Positions 27,449 through 37,693 are shown, numbered from the stretch's first letter. The stretch: DNA of 64,000 nt from Frigoribacterium sp. Leaf415 (GCF_001424645.1 NZ_LMQR01000001.1:2104149-2168148), one strand, 5' to 3'. Translations and numbers: made by a program. The notes: generated by a model from the sequence alone, not told the origin.

Positions 27449-27604
27449 GTGCCCACTCTGGCCCCTCGGTGGTCAGGACCTCCAGGTAGCGTTGCTCCTC
27501 GGCGTCTGAATTCGAGGGGGCCGCCACGGTGGTCTTGCACTCAGCACTCGCCTCCGCCGCCCTCGCCGAACACAGCACCCCTCCCACCAACCGGAAGGCT
27601 CCTC

Positions 27605-27781
27605 ATGGTGTTCTCGATCACCCTCCTCGCCCTGGGGCTCGTCGGCATCGTCGGCGGAGTCCTGATCGTTCGGCAGCGAGACGGCGGCAGCCCCTTGCCG
27701 GGCGTCGCGATCACCGCGTTGGGAGCGGTGGCGGCTGCGCTCGGCATCGCACTCCTGGCCCTCCCCGATCTTCCTGCCTAG
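27605..27781 (+). CDS. small membrane protein (58 aa)
   Basis: The ATG follows GGAAGG. The 58-residue product is almost entirely two hydrophobic helices (ITLLALGLVGIVGGVLIV and ITALGAVAAALGIALLAL) joined by a charged turn RQRDGGSP. No family recognised. A good ribosome site and the two-helix hairpin make coding likely. Confidence 0.6.
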   Translation: MVFSITLLALGLVGIVGGVLIVRQRDGGSPLPGVAITALGAVAAALGIALLALPDLPA

Positions 27782-27836
27782 CCGATCGGCCCGAACGAAG
27801 AGTGGCCCGGACGGGCGCGCGGAGTGCGGGACATCC

Positions 27837-27895
27837 GGGGGTTCGAGTCCCTCCGGGGGCATCGTCGCGAAGCGACGTCAGGTGCCCCTGGAGGG
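27837..27895. repeat. tRNA-Arg 3'-end fragments
   Basis: 27837-27861 (+ strand) repeats 24 of 25 bases of the T-arm and acceptor 3' end of the tRNA-Arg gene at 27968-28039, in inverted orientation. TGCCCCTGGAGGG at 27883-27895 is a 13-bp direct copy of the tRNA 3' terminus. Neither has the rest of a tRNA. They look like attachment-site remnants of past integrations. Confidence 0.7.
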
Positions 27896-27914
27896 GACGG
27901 CGCGCCAGCGCTGT

Positions 27915-27938
27915 CGGGCCGCGGGGGTTCGCGGCCCG
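27915..27938 (-). terminator. hairpin downstream of tRNA-Arg
   Basis: CGGGCCGCG and its complement form a perfect 9-bp stem with a 6-nt loop, 30 bp past the 3' end of the tRNA. No T tail. Confidence 0.5.
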
Positions 27939-27967
27939 GCAGGGGTGCGACGAGCGCCAGCGAGGAG

Positions 27968-28039
27968 TGCCCCTGGAGGGACTCGAACCCCCAACCCTTT
28001 CCTTAGGACGGAACTGCTCTTCCATTGAGCTACAGAGGC
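27968..28039 (-). tRNA. tRNA-Arg(CCU)
   Basis: The 72-nt sequence folds fully: acceptor GCCTCTG/CAGGGGC, D arm GCTC-GAGC, anticodon loop GTCCTAA (anticodon CCU, T33 present), and T arm GGGGG-TTCGAGT-CCCTC. The 3' CCA is not encoded. The lowest anticodon-stem pair is a mismatch. It reads AGG codons. Its 3' end is duplicated nearby, consistent with use as an integration site. Confidence 0.93.
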
Positions 28040-28176
28040 TGACCGTCCCAGTCTACCGAAGCCGCGCCTCCTGCCGTCCGGCCGACGAGACCACTGCACC
28101 GCGCTTCGTGCAGTGCACCCCGACGAGTCGCGGTGTGATGCACGAGACGCGGTGCGAAGCAGTCCGATCGCCGGGG

Positions 28177-28671
28177 TCACGCGGCCGCGAGGTACTCGTC
28201 CCAGTCCGCCTGCGTCCGCTCCATGCCGCGCACGACCCAGCCGACCCCGTGCGGCGGCTTCGGCGTGAAGAGCAGCTCCCAGCCCATCTCGTGCGGGGTG
28301 CGGTCGCTCTTGAGGTTGTTGCACTTGAGGCAGCACGCGACGAGGTTCTCCCAGCTGTCCGCCCCACCCCGTGACCGCGGCTGCACGTGGTCGATCGTCG
28401 TCGCCGACCGCCCGCAGTAGGCGCAACGATGCGAGTCACGCCGCATGACGCCGCGCCGCGAGACGGGGATCTGCCGCGTGTGCGGGATGCGCACGTACCG
28501 CGTCAGCACGATCACCGACGGGCGGTCCCATGACATCACCGCCCCGAGCACGGGGTGCTCCGCGTCGGCGGCGACGACGGTCGCCTTCCGGCTCATGACG
28601 AGGACGAGGGCCCGCCGGTCGGACACCACGGCGAGGGGCTCGTAACCGGCGTTCAGGACGAGAGTGCGCAT
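28177..28671 (-). CDS. HNH endonuclease
   Basis: The 164-residue protein has a conserved actinobacterial N-terminus (MRTLVLNAGYEPLAVVSDRRALVLV). The HNH domain follows: CAYCGRSATTIDHVQPRSRGG, then ENLVACCLKCNNLKSDRTP, with two CxxC zinc-binding pairs and the catalytic DHV histidine (about residues 90-140). This type is widespread in actinobacterial chromosomes, with a probable housekeeping nuclease role not yet defined. A hairpin with an 8-bp stem (28092-28115) lies beyond its stop and may terminate it. Confidence 0.9.
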   Translation of the reverse strand: MRTLVLNAGYEPLAVVSDRRALVLVMSRKATVVAADAEHPVLGAVMSWDRPSVIVLTRYVRIPHTRQIPVSRRGVMRRDSHRCAYCGRSATTIDHVQPRSRGGADSWENLVACCLKCNNLKSDRTPHEMGWELLFTPKPPHGVGWVVRGMERTQADWDEYLAAA

Positions 28672-28759
28672 GCTTTCCCTTTCGAAGCACCCTGGACGGC
28701 TTCCAGGGATTCGATCTCTCGGGGTGGCGCAGGCCCAGCAGGCCCGCCGACACGAAAAA

Positions 28760-28782
28760 AGCACCGTCACGGGGACGGTGCT
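28760..28782 (-). terminator. intrinsic terminator with T tail
   Basis: AGCACCGTC and its complement around a 5-nt loop, followed in the minus-strand transcript by T6, make a textbook intrinsic terminator. T-tailed terminators are rare in this window. It closes the short unit that contains the 23-codon ORF at 28786-28857. Confidence 0.88.
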
Positions 28783-28785
28783 CTG

Positions 28786-28857
28786 TCACATGGCGGGGTG
28801 TCGTATGTGCTCGTGCGACAGCGCACCCATGGTGCGGGTGGCGGTCGAACGAGGCAT
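28786..28857 (-). CDS. 23-codon micro-ORF (or sRNA with embedded ORF)
   Basis: The ATG is preceded by CAGGAG at 7-nt spacing and reads MPRSTATRTMGALSHEHIRHP and two more residues (AM) before TGA. The stop lies 4 bp from the T-tailed terminator stem, and a plausible promoter lies 38 bp upstream of the ATG. The whole transcript would be about 135 nt. It could be a small protein, a leader peptide, or a small RNA with an incidental ORF. I know no homologue. Confidence 0.5.
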   Translation of the reverse strand: MPRSTATRTMGALSHEHIRHPAM

Positions 28858-28894
28858 CTGACGCTCCTGGTCTCAGCGGAACTCCGAGATCGCC

Positions 28895-28924
28895 AGGTTA
28901 ACCCCGGAAGAGCCGCGCTGCCAA
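28895..28924 (-). promoter_or_regulatory. candidate promoter of the micro-ORF unit
   Basis: On the minus strand TTGGCA (28919-28924) and TAACCT (28895-28900) are separated by 18 bp. The -35 lies within the loop side of the nlpC terminator hairpin. Confidence 0.45.
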
Positions 28925-28941
28925 GGGGCAGGGCGGCTCTT
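28908..28941 (-). terminator. terminator hairpin after the NlpC/P60 gene
   Basis: AAGAGCCGC and GCGGCTCTT form the outer stem, and CTGCC/GGCAG the inner stem around AAGG, 33 bp after the stop of the gene. Confidence 0.7.
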
Positions 28942-28973
28942 CACAGGCTGTTGACGCAGGAGGCGCGGGTCGC

Positions 28974-29831
28974 CTACGCCCCGTAGCGCACGTAGTGCAC
29001 CGCGGAGGTCCACAGCGGTCGCACGCTGACCGACCCACCGGGCTTGGGCGCGTCCAGGATCATGCCGTTGCCGGCGTAGAACCCGTCGTGCGACCCGTCG
29101 TCGAAGATGATGACGTCTCCGGGCTGCGCCTCGGCCGCCGAAATCGGCGTGCCCATCGCCCCCTGACGCGTGACCGAGTGCGGCAGTGAGATGCCGTACT
29201 GCGAGTAGACGTACATGACGAAGCCCGAGCAGTCGAAGCCGGCCGGGGTCGCTCCGCCGAAGACGTAGGGCGTGCCCACGTACTGCAGGGCGGTGTTGTA
29301 GACCGCACTGAGGCTGAACGCGCCGGGCGTCGCCACGGTGCCGCTCGCCGAGGCGGCCACGTTCTCGGCAGCCGTCGGTCCGGTGTAGCTGGCGTAGCTC
29401 GCGGCCAGGGCGGCACGCTCGGCCTCGCGCTGGGTGGCCAGGGCCGCCGCGTTGAGGTCGGCCTGCGACGTCGCCGTGTAACCGTCACGGGTGGCGTCGG
29501 CCAGGGCGATGTCGTCCGCGACCGCGACGCTCTGGGCGTGGCCGGTCGAGACGCTCGTCGACGCCGCGCCGACGCTCGGGTCGTTCGCGGCGGCGGGGTT
29601 CGACGCGAAGGCCGGCAGGGCCATCGTGCCGATCAGGCCGGCGGTCAGGGTCATCACGGTCACCGAGACGACGCTGCGCTTGACCGAGGGCCTGCCCGTG
29701 CGGGTCGCGGGCGCGGCGGCGGCCTGGGCACGGCGCAACGACGAGCGGGTCGGCAGGTCGGCCGGTGTGCGGGTGGCGACGGTGCGGTTCGGGCGCACGT
29801 CGGGGGTGAGGTCTGAGCCGGGGAGGGTCAA
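28974..29831 (-). CDS. NlpC/P60 peptidoglycan endopeptidase
   Basis: The C-terminal 115 residues form an NlpC/P60 domain with catalytic Cys in AGFDCSGFVMYVYSQYG, His in DGSHDGFYAGNGM and a downstream polar partner. The enzyme cleaves D-Glu-mDAP-type peptide bonds in the cell wall. The N-terminus has about 55 basic residues, then a hydrophobic export segment (VVSVTVMTLTAGLIGTMALPAFA) and an Ala-rich helix. The TTG at 29831 follows AGGAG at 10 nt and gives 285 residues; a GTG at 29903 would add 24. The leader is long (about 180 nt) with stem-loops, suggesting post-transcriptional control. Confidence 0.87.
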   Translation of the reverse strand: MTLPGSDLTPDVRPNRTVATRTPADLPTRSSLRRAQAAAAPATRTGRPSVKRSVVSVTVMTLTAGLIGTMALPAFASNPAAANDPSVGAASTSVSTGHAQSVAVADDIALADATRDGYTATSQADLNAAALATQREAERAALAASYASYTGPTAAENVAASASGTVATPGAFSLSAVYNTALQYVGTPYVFGGATPAGFDCSGFVMYVYSQYGISLPHSVTRQGAMGTPISAAEAQPGDVIIFDDGSHDGFYAGNGMILDAPKPGGSVSVRPLWTSAVHYVRYGA

Positions 29832-30060
29832 GAGGATGGGTCTCCTGCGTCTCGACAGCTTTCGGGAAGCTGTCCCGTCCGTTCGTTCGTATCGCGACGA
29901 CACACGGCAGGAGACGGGCGTGAGAGACGTCCTGCCACGGGTCCGGCGGCCGGTTCAGTGACCTGGGGACTCAGCGACTGTAGCCGAGCGAACCCTGGGG
30001 AATCATCCTCGAGAGGGATATTTGTAACGAATCGGTAAACGACTGCGTGATCCGGCACAG
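29832..30060 (-). promoter_or_regulatory. long structured leader and promoter of the NlpC/P60 gene
   Basis: AT-rich DNA at 30015-30050 is the only plausible promoter zone. The transcribed leader contains a stem built from CGTGGCAGGAC and GTCTCCTGCC (about 29909-29940) and GACAGCTT/AAGCTGTC close to the start (29855-29877). Related genes often carry a c-di-AMP riboswitch; I could not match that consensus here. Confidence 0.45.
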
Positions 30061-30134
30061 ATCGCAGGAGGCGCGGCGCAGGAACGCAAGAATCCCGCGC
30101 GACCCGTCGGGCCGGCCAGGACTCGGCGGGCGGG

Positions 30135-32028
<1,894 letters not shown>

Positions 32029-32039
32029 CCGATCGCCCA

Positions 32040-32083
32040 CACGACGAAGGCCCCGACACGATCGTGTCGGGGCCTTCGTCGTG
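32040..32083. terminator. 44-bp perfect palindromic terminator
   Basis: The sequence is self-complementary across its full 44 bp, beginning CACGACGAAGGCCCCGACAC, 12 bp after the serC stop. As it lies between convergent genes it could terminate both. There is no T tail. Confidence 0.88.
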
Positions 32084-32124
32084 GTCCGACCCCGACGCAG
32101 GAGGCGCGGGTCGGGCCTGAGGGA

Positions 32125-32760
32125 CTACTTCCGTCGCCTGCTCAGCGGGTCCTCGTCCTCGCCGTCCCAGTCGTCGTCGTGCGAGTCGTCGTCGAGGTCC
32201 GCCTCGGGGTGCGCGGCCGGCACGACGGGCGCGTTCGCCCGGCCGGAGTCGTCGTCGTCACCGTCGGAGTCATCGTCACCGTTCGAGGCGTCGTCACCGT
32301 CGGAGTCGTCGACGAGGTCGTCGATGTCGACGCCGTCCACGTCGCCGCCGTGCACGATCGAACCGTGCACGCCGTCCGAGTCGTCCGGCTCGTCGTCGTC
32401 CTCGTCCTCGTCGTCTTCGTCGGACTCGTCGTCGTCCTCGTCGCCGTCGTGCGCCTCCTGGGCTTTCATCTCGGCGAGGCGGTCGGCCCACGGCACCCAG
32501 TCCGGGGCGAGCAGGGCGCCGTCGCCGGGCATCAGCTCGGCCTCGAGCACCGAGGGCTCTTCACCGTCGAGGTGGGCGACGCTGACCGTCCAGTGCCAGC
32601 CCGGGTAGCCGGGGAGCAGTGTCGCGAAGCGCACCGACGTGACGCCGGGCTCGTCGTCGACCGGGTCGGCCTCGGCGCCGATGGTCTCGTCGGGCGTGAT
32701 CTCGGTCAGGGCGCGGCGGGCGAGCTCGGACCAGGGCGTGCGCGTGGCGGCCTCAGGCAT
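32125..32760 (-). CDS. DUF3027 protein with acidic C-terminal tail
   Basis: The 211-residue protein has the DUF3027 core in its first 105 residues (TPWSELARRALTEI, VTSVRFATLLPGYPGWHWTVSVAHL, LMPGDGALLAPDWVPWADRL). A roughly 90-residue, almost entirely Asp/Glu/Ser tail ends SRRRK. Function unknown; the family sits next to cold-shock and serC genes in many actinobacteria. The start overlaps the cold-shock gene end by 8 bp, so the two are cotranscribed. The acidic tail could mimic nucleic acid or bind basic proteins. Confidence 0.82.
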   Translation of the reverse strand: MPEAATRTPWSELARRALTEITPDETIGAEADPVDDEPGVTSVRFATLLPGYPGWHWTVSVAHLDGEEPSVLEAELMPGDGALLAPDWVPWADRLAEMKAQEAHDGDEDDDESDEDDEDEDDDEPDDSDGVHGSIVHGGDVDGVDIDDLVDDSDGDDASNGDDDSDGDDDDSGRANAPVVPAAHPEADLDDDSHDDDWDGEDEDPLSRRRK

Positions 32761-33130
32761 CGAACGAGTCCGCGACGGTGCGCAGCAGCACGGCGATGCG
32801 GGCGCCGTTCTGCGGGTAGCGGCCGTGGCGCAGGTCGCCGCCGGCCTTGTCGAGCACCTTGACCAGGTCTTCGACGATGACGGCCATGTCGTCGGCGGAG
32901 CGACGGTTCATCTTGGCGAGGCTCGGGGCTGCTTCGAGCACGCGGACCGACAGGGCCTGCGCGCCGCGCTTGCCGTCGGCGATGCCGTACTCGAGGCGGG
33001 TTCCCGCCTTGACACCCACGGTGCCGGCGGGCAGGGCCGACGCGTGGAGGAAGACCTCTTGGCCGTCATCGCTGCTGATGAAGCCGAAGCCCTTCTCGTC
33101 GTCGTAGAACTTGACCTTGCCGGTGGGCAT
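32753..33130 (-). CDS. cold-shock domain protein with C-terminal extension
   Basis: Residues 1-65 are a cold-shock domain: GKVKFYDDEKGFGFISSDDGQEVFLHASALP has the RNP1 (KGFGFI) and RNP2 (VFLHAS) motifs for single-stranded nucleic acid binding. The remaining 60 residues form a helical extension (MNRRSADDMAVIVEDLVKVLDKAGGDLRHGRYP) typical of the long actinobacterial Csp beside DUF3027. It is probably an RNA chaperone. It is the first gene of a two-gene unit. Confidence 0.92.
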   Translation of the reverse strand: MPTGKVKFYDDEKGFGFISSDDGQEVFLHASALPAGTVGVKAGTRLEYGIADGKRGAQALSVRVLEAAPSLAKMNRRSADDMAVIVEDLVKVLDKAGGDLRHGRYPQNGARIAVLLRTVADSFDA

Positions 33131-33221
33131 GACTGGACCTCTCGTGAAGACGGGTGACCCTGGGGGTGGGTCGCCCCAGCTTAGATCGCCGGGTAGGGCC
33201 GCACCGCACTATCGTTGACCC

Positions 33222-33500
33222 GTGGCCAAGAAGATCGAACCGAGTGCGCCCTCTGACGTCAATCGTACAGAGCGCGTCCTCCTCTTCATGATCCTCGCCA
33301 TCGTCGTCGTCTCGGTCCTTGCGTTCTTCACGAGGTTCGTCGGCGTGGCGATGGGTGTCACCGACTTCACCGCGGGCGTCTGGCCCGCTCTCACGATCCT
33401 GCCCCTCATCGGGCTCCCGATCGCCTTCGCGATGCTCCTCGCATTCGTGGTGGCGAGCGCCGTGCGTCGCAGCCGCGACTCACGGGGCACCAGACGGTAA
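33222..33500 (+). CDS. small two-helix membrane protein (92 aa)
   Basis: The GTG-started protein has two hydrophobic helices (LLFMILAIVVVSVLAFFTRF and WPALTILPLIGLPIAFAMLLAFVV) and a basic C-terminus. I recognise no family with confidence. It lies 39 bp upstream of the helicase-associated gene on the same strand and is divergent from the cold-shock gene. Confidence 0.7.
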   Translation: MAKKIEPSAPSDVNRTERVLLFMILAIVVVSVLAFFTRFVGVAMGVTDFTAGVWPALTILPLIGLPIAFAMLLAFVVASAVRRSRDSRGTRR

Positions 33501-33539
33501 CCGCAGACCCGGGCTGCACGACGGCTGGAGGCCTCGACC

Positions 33540-35399
33540 ATGGCTAGTGCACTCGACCTCGCGGGCGTCTTGCGCTCCATCGGCGACGACGACCTGCTGC
33601 GCCGACTCGCGCGGCGACAGGTCCGGGCGTCGAGCGTCCACGACGCCTTCGACCTGGCGGACGTCCTGCTCGAGCCGGCCAGCGTGCGGGACGCACTGGC
33701 CCACCTCGACCGCGTGGCCCTGATCGTGCTGCAGGTGCTCCGGGTGCCGGGCGACGTCGACGCCGTCCACGACCGCATCGACGCCGCCTTCGAGGTCGAC
33801 CGCGAGACGGTGTCCGCCGCGCTCGACCGCGTCGACGAGGCGTTCCTCGTCGTCCGCCGAGGCGACTCCGTCGCGACCCTCGACGCCGTGGCCGAACGCC
33901 TCGACGACGACCCCGCCCTGGCCCTCGACGTCCTGACCTCCGCGCGACCGCCGGTGGTGCTCGAAGCCGTCCTCGACCAGGCCCGCGACGACGCCGACAC
34001 CCGCTCGGCCGAGCGGCTCTACGCCGTGGTCATCGAGGTGGCCGAGATCCTCCGCGCCCTCGAGCAGTCGCCGGCCCGAGAGCTCGCGAAGGGTGGCCTG
34101 GCGTTGCCCGAGACGAGGCGGCTCGCCGAGGCCGCCCGCATCGACGTCGACGACGTGGCGACCGTGCTCGCCATCGCCGTGCGGGCCGGCTTGGCCGCTC
34201 CGAGCCCGGACGGCTGGGTCGTCGCCGCCGACGCGACCGACTGGCTCCGCGCCTCCTGGCCCGACCGCTGGCAGACGCTGACGCGGGCCTGGCTGGGCTC
34301 GCTGCCGGCCGAGATCCTCACGGTGCTCGAGCAACGGGTCGACACCTCGTGGGGGCTGCCGCTGCGCGAGTTCTCCGACTGGTCCTACCCGGCCGGCGGC
34401 AGCTGGATCACCGAGCGCATCGCCGCCTTCTCGCGCAGCGCCGAGGTGCTGGGCCTGACCTCGGACGACACGCCCACCTCGGCGGCCGTCGCCCTGTTCC
34501 GCGAGGGTCCCGCCGCCGCCCGCACCCGCGTCGCCGCCCTGCTGCCGGACGCGGTCGAGCAGGTCTACCTGCAGCACGACCTCAGCGTCGTGTCACCCGG
34601 GCCCCTGTCGCCGGCCATCGACTCCCGGCTCCGCGTCATCGCGGTGGTCGAGAGCGCGGGTCTGGCGGCCACCTACCGCATCACCGAGGGCGGACTGCAA
34701 CGCGCCCTGAGCGAGGGCGAGACGGCCGAGACGCTGCGCGAGTTCCTCGGCGGCATCTCGTCGACGGGCATCCCCCAGCCCCTCGACTACCTGATCCAGC
34801 AGAGCGCCGAACGGCACGGGCGTTACCGCGTCCGGGCGATCGCGCCGGGCAGCGCGCCCGAGGGCGTGCCGGGCGACGCGCTGTCCCTCGTGGTCGCCGA
34901 CGACCGCGCGAGCCTCGACACGCTCGAGGTCGACCAGTCGCTCTCCCCACTCGCCCTGACGCGGGTCGACGCGACGACCGTGGCGAGCCGGTTCGAGCGC
35001 GACACCGTCTTCTGGTCGCTGAGCGACGAGCGCTATCCCGTCGTCGTGGTCGACGAGGGCGGCGCCGAGGTCGTGCCGCCGTCCCGCCGTCGACCCCGGC
35101 GGCCGGTCCCGGTCGAGACGCGCGACCCCCTGCGCGAACTCGTCCAGCGCCTGCACACCGACGCCGGCTCCGGTGACGAGTCGACCGACCGCGCCTGGAT
35201 CGCCCGCCAGCTCGACGCCGCCGTCAAGGGTCGGCTGACGGTCACCGTGACGGTCGCGATGCCCGACGGCAGCACCACCACGCTCGACATGGAGCCCACC
35301 GGCATCGGCGGCGGACGCGTCCGTGGGCGCGACAAGAAATCGGACGTCGAGCGCACGCTGCCGCTCAAGAACGTGGTGGCGGTCGCGAGTCGCGACTGA
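33540..35399 (+). CDS. helicase-associated protein (XPB/Ssl2 N-terminal-like domain)
   Basis: The 619-residue protein has an N-terminal winged-helix region (ALDLAGVLRSIGDDDLLRRLARRQVR) and a large C-terminal XPB-associated (Helicase_C_3-like) domain (FSDWSYPAGGSWITERIAAFSRS; LQHDLSVVSPGPLSPAIDSRLRVIAVVESAGLAATYRITEGGLQRAL). It has no ATPase motifs. The neighbouring XPB helicase is a probable partner in DNA repair. Conservation of this adjacency in Mycobacterium and relatives supports a functional pair. Confidence 0.85.
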   Translation: MASALDLAGVLRSIGDDDLLRRLARRQVRASSVHDAFDLADVLLEPASVRDALAHLDRVALIVLQVLRVPGDVDAVHDRIDAAFEVDRETVSAALDRVDEAFLVVRRGDSVATLDAVAERLDDDPALALDVLTSARPPVVLEAVLDQARDDADTRSAERLYAVVIEVAEILRALEQSPARELAKGGLALPETRRLAEAARIDVDDVATVLAIAVRAGLAAPSPDGWVVAADATDWLRASWPDRWQTLTRAWLGSLPAEILTVLEQRVDTSWGLPLREFSDWSYPAGGSWITERIAAFSRSAEVLGLTSDDTPTSAAVALFREGPAAARTRVAALLPDAVEQVYLQHDLSVVSPGPLSPAIDSRLRVIAVVESAGLAATYRITEGGLQRALSEGETAETLREFLGGISSTGIPQPLDYLIQQSAERHGRYRVRAIAPGSAPEGVPGDALSLVVADDRASLDTLEVDQSLSPLALTRVDATTVASRFERDTVFWSLSDERYPVVVVDEGGAEVVPPSRRRPRRPVPVETRDPLRELVQRLHTDAGSGDESTDRAWIARQLDAAVKGRLTVTVTVAMPDGSTTTLDMEPTGIGGGRVRGRDKKSDVERTLPLKNVVAVASRD

Positions 35400-35498
35400 G
35401 GCGGGCGGCCCTCGCCGGCCGGCCCGCGCCTCCTCGTCCGTCGGCGGCCCCCGCCCGGCTGTGAGAGGCGGCAGGAGGCGCGCCTAGACTCGTTCCTC

Positions 35499-37133
35499 AT
35501 GACCGGACCCCTGATCGTGCAGAGCGATCGCACCGTCCTGCTCGAGGTCGCCCACGAGCAGGCGGAGGACGCGCGGCACGACCTCAGCGTCTTCGCCGAG
35601 CTCGAGCGCGCCCCCGAGCACGTGCACACCTACCGCATCACCCGACTCGGTTTGTGGAACGCACGGGCGGCCGGGCACAGCGCCGACGACATGCTCGGCA
35701 CGCTCGAGAAGTACAGCAAGTTCCCCGTGCCGCAGAGCGTCAGCGTCGACATCGCCGAGACCGTCGCGCGCTACGGCCGCATCGTCATCGAGCGCGACGG
35801 CGACCAGTTGCTGCTGCGCGGCACCGACAGCTCGGTGCTGAGCGAGGTGACCCGGGCCAAGAAGGTCGGCGAGCTGCTCGGCGTCAAGCGGGCCGACGAC
35901 CTGTGGGAGCTCCTGCCCTGGGCCCGCGGCGAGGTCAAGCAGCAGCTCGTCAAGCTCGGCTGGCCCGCCGAGGACCACGCCGGCTACACGCCCGGCACCC
36001 CCCACGCGATCGACCTCGACGAGAGCGACTGGCACCTGCGCGACTACCAGCAGAAGGCGATCGACAACTTCTTCGAGGGCGGCTCGGGCGTCGTCGTGCT
36101 GCCCTGCGGCGCCGGCAAGACCCTCGTGGGCGCGGGGGCCATGGCGGCCGCCGGGACGACCACGCTGATCCTCGTCACCAACACCGTCTCGGCACGGCAG
36201 TGGCGCGACGAGCTGCTCAAGCGCACCTCGTTGACCGAGGACGAGATCGGCGAGTACTCCGGCTCGGTGAAAGAGGTCAAGCCGGTCACCATCGCCACCT
36301 ACCAGATCCTCACGGCCCGCCGCGGGGGCAAGTACACGCACCTCTCGCTGCTGGACGCCCTCGACTGGGGTCTCGTGGTCTACGACGAGGTGCACCTGCT
36401 GCCCGCGCCGGTCTTCAAGCTGACCGCCGAGTTGCAGGCCCGCCGCCGCCTCGGCCTCACCGCCACGCTCGTGCGCGAGGACGGTCGCGAGAGCGACGTC
36501 TTCAGCCTGATCGGCCCCAAGCGCTTCGACGCCCCCTGGAAAGAGATCGAGGCCCAGGGCTTCATCTCGCCGGCCTCCTGCTACGAGGTGCGGGTCGACC
36601 TGCCCCAGGAGGCGCGGCTCGAGTACGCGGCGTCGCCCGACGACGAGCGCTACCGGCTGGCGGCCACGGCCCCGGCCAAGCTCGACGTGGTCAAGCACCT
36701 CGTGGCCCGGCACGACGGCGAGCAGATCCTCGTCATCGGCCAGTACCTCGACCAGCTCGACGAGCTCGCGGCGGTGCTCGACGCCCCCACGCTCACCGGC
36801 AGCACGCCCGTCGACGAGCGCGAGCGCCTCTACCAGCGCTTCCGCGACGGCGACCTCAAGGTGCTCGTCGTCTCGAAGGTGGCCAACTTCTCGGTCGACC
36901 TGCCCGAGGCGACCGTGGCGATCCAGGTCAGCGGCTCGTACGGGTCCCGGCAAGAAGAGGCGCAGCGACTCGGTCGTCTGCTGCGGCCGAAGAAGTCGGG
37001 CCTGCCCGCCTCGTTCTACACGCTCGTCAGCCGCGACACGGTCGACCAGGACTTCGCGCAGAACCGCCAGCGCTTCCTGGCCGAGCAGGGCTACAGCTAC
37101 ACGATCCTCGACTCGCCGGTGGTCGCCGCGTGA
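35499..37133 (+). CDS. XPB-type DNA repair helicase
   Basis: The 544-residue superfamily-2 helicase shows an N-terminal damage-recognition-like region. Motif I is VLPCGAGKTLVGAGAM (about residue 200), motif II is DEVHLLPAP, motif III is LTATLVREDGR, and motif VI contains QRLGRLLRPK. It is a 3'-5' ATP-dependent DNA-unwinding enzyme of the XPB/RAD25 class found in actinobacteria. It is directly coupled (GTGA overlap) to a downstream gene of unknown function and follows its probable partner protein. Confidence 0.94.
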   Translation: MTGPLIVQSDRTVLLEVAHEQAEDARHDLSVFAELERAPEHVHTYRITRLGLWNARAAGHSADDMLGTLEKYSKFPVPQSVSVDIAETVARYGRIVIERDGDQLLLRGTDSSVLSEVTRAKKVGELLGVKRADDLWELLPWARGEVKQQLVKLGWPAEDHAGYTPGTPHAIDLDESDWHLRDYQQKAIDNFFEGGSGVVVLPCGAGKTLVGAGAMAAAGTTTLILVTNTVSARQWRDELLKRTSLTEDEIGEYSGSVKEVKPVTIATYQILTARRGGKYTHLSLLDALDWGLVVYDEVHLLPAPVFKLTAELQARRRLGLTATLVREDGRESDVFSLIGPKRFDAPWKEIEAQGFISPASCYEVRVDLPQEARLEYAASPDDERYRLAATAPAKLDVVKHLVARHDGEQILVIGQYLDQLDELAAVLDAPTLTGSTPVDERERLYQRFRDGDLKVLVVSKVANFSVDLPEATVAIQVSGSYGSRQEEAQRLGRLLRPKKSGLPASFYTLVSRDTVDQDFAQNRQRFLAEQGYSYTILDSPVVAA

Positions 37134-37693
37134 CCGACGAGCAGGGCGCCGACCTGCCCCTGGGCGACGACGAGCTCTGGCGCGACAGCCTGCGCCGGGT
37201 GTTCGCGGCCGACCAGGCCCCGTTCGCGACCTTCGGCCCCCTGGTCGCGTCCCTCGACCACGACGCCATGGAGTTCCGCGGCCAGGTCGCCCGGTTCGCC
37301 GAGTGGGACCCGTCGGTCGTCGTGTCGGTCGCCCGCACCTACGAGGTGCAGGGCGGGCTTCACGCGGGGGCGACCCTCAGCATCGTGACCTGGAGCCCCG
37401 ATCCCGAGGTGATCGAACGCAGCGACCTGCTCGCCGGGTCGCCCGTCAAGGACCACCTGTTCGCCGGCCTCACCGCGATCGGTGCGACCGACGACGCCTC
37501 CGAGGCCCAGGTCGTCGCCGCCTCCGTCGAGGAGTTCCCGGGGTGGCAGATCACCCGGGCCTCGGGCTACACGGCGGTGCTCGAGCGGCGTGAGGGCGTG
37601 GACTTCACCCTGGCCGTGCCCGACGAGCTGCTCGAGCTCACCACGCGCGTGGCCCTGGTGCCCAACGTCGAGTGGTCCGGCCCCGACGCCTGA
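37130..37693 (+). CDS. hypothetical protein coupled to XPB helicase
   Basis: The 187-residue soluble protein starts at a GTG overlapping the helicase stop. It is acidic, with no signal or membrane segment, and contains LWRDSLRRVFAADQAPFATF and a C-terminal beta-rich region. I recognise no family. Coupled translation suggests a role with the helicase, but nothing in the sequence confirms it. Confidence 0.72.
   Translation: MTDEQGADLPLGDDELWRDSLRRVFAADQAPFATFGPLVASLDHDAMEFRGQVARFAEWDPSVVVSVARTYEVQGGLHAGATLSIVTWSPDPEVIERSDLLAGSPVKDHLFAGLTAIGATDDASEAQVVAASVEEFPGWQITRASGYTAVLERREGVDFTLAVPDELLELTTRVALVPNVEWSGPDA

Noticed and set aside
27780..27861. A second tRNA on the plus strand ending at 27861
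   Set aside because: Only the T arm and 3' acceptor are present; no matching 5' acceptor, D arm or anticodon arm can be folded.
29832..30060. A c-di-AMP (ydaO) riboswitch in the NlpC/P60 leader
   Set aside because: The position is right for the class, but I could not find the conserved GGGGUGAAUC and CCCGUCAGCUAACC elements on the transcribed strand; a covariance search would decide.
27605..30134. A prophage or integrated island at tRNA-Arg
   Set aside because: HNH, NlpC and DtxR genes here are ordinary chromosomal types; no integrase or phage structural gene is present, only short tRNA-end copies.
32040..32083. The 44-bp perfect palindrome after serC as another member of the 58-bp repeat families
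   Set aside because: It is shorter, has no internal loop, and fits a simple bidirectional terminator.
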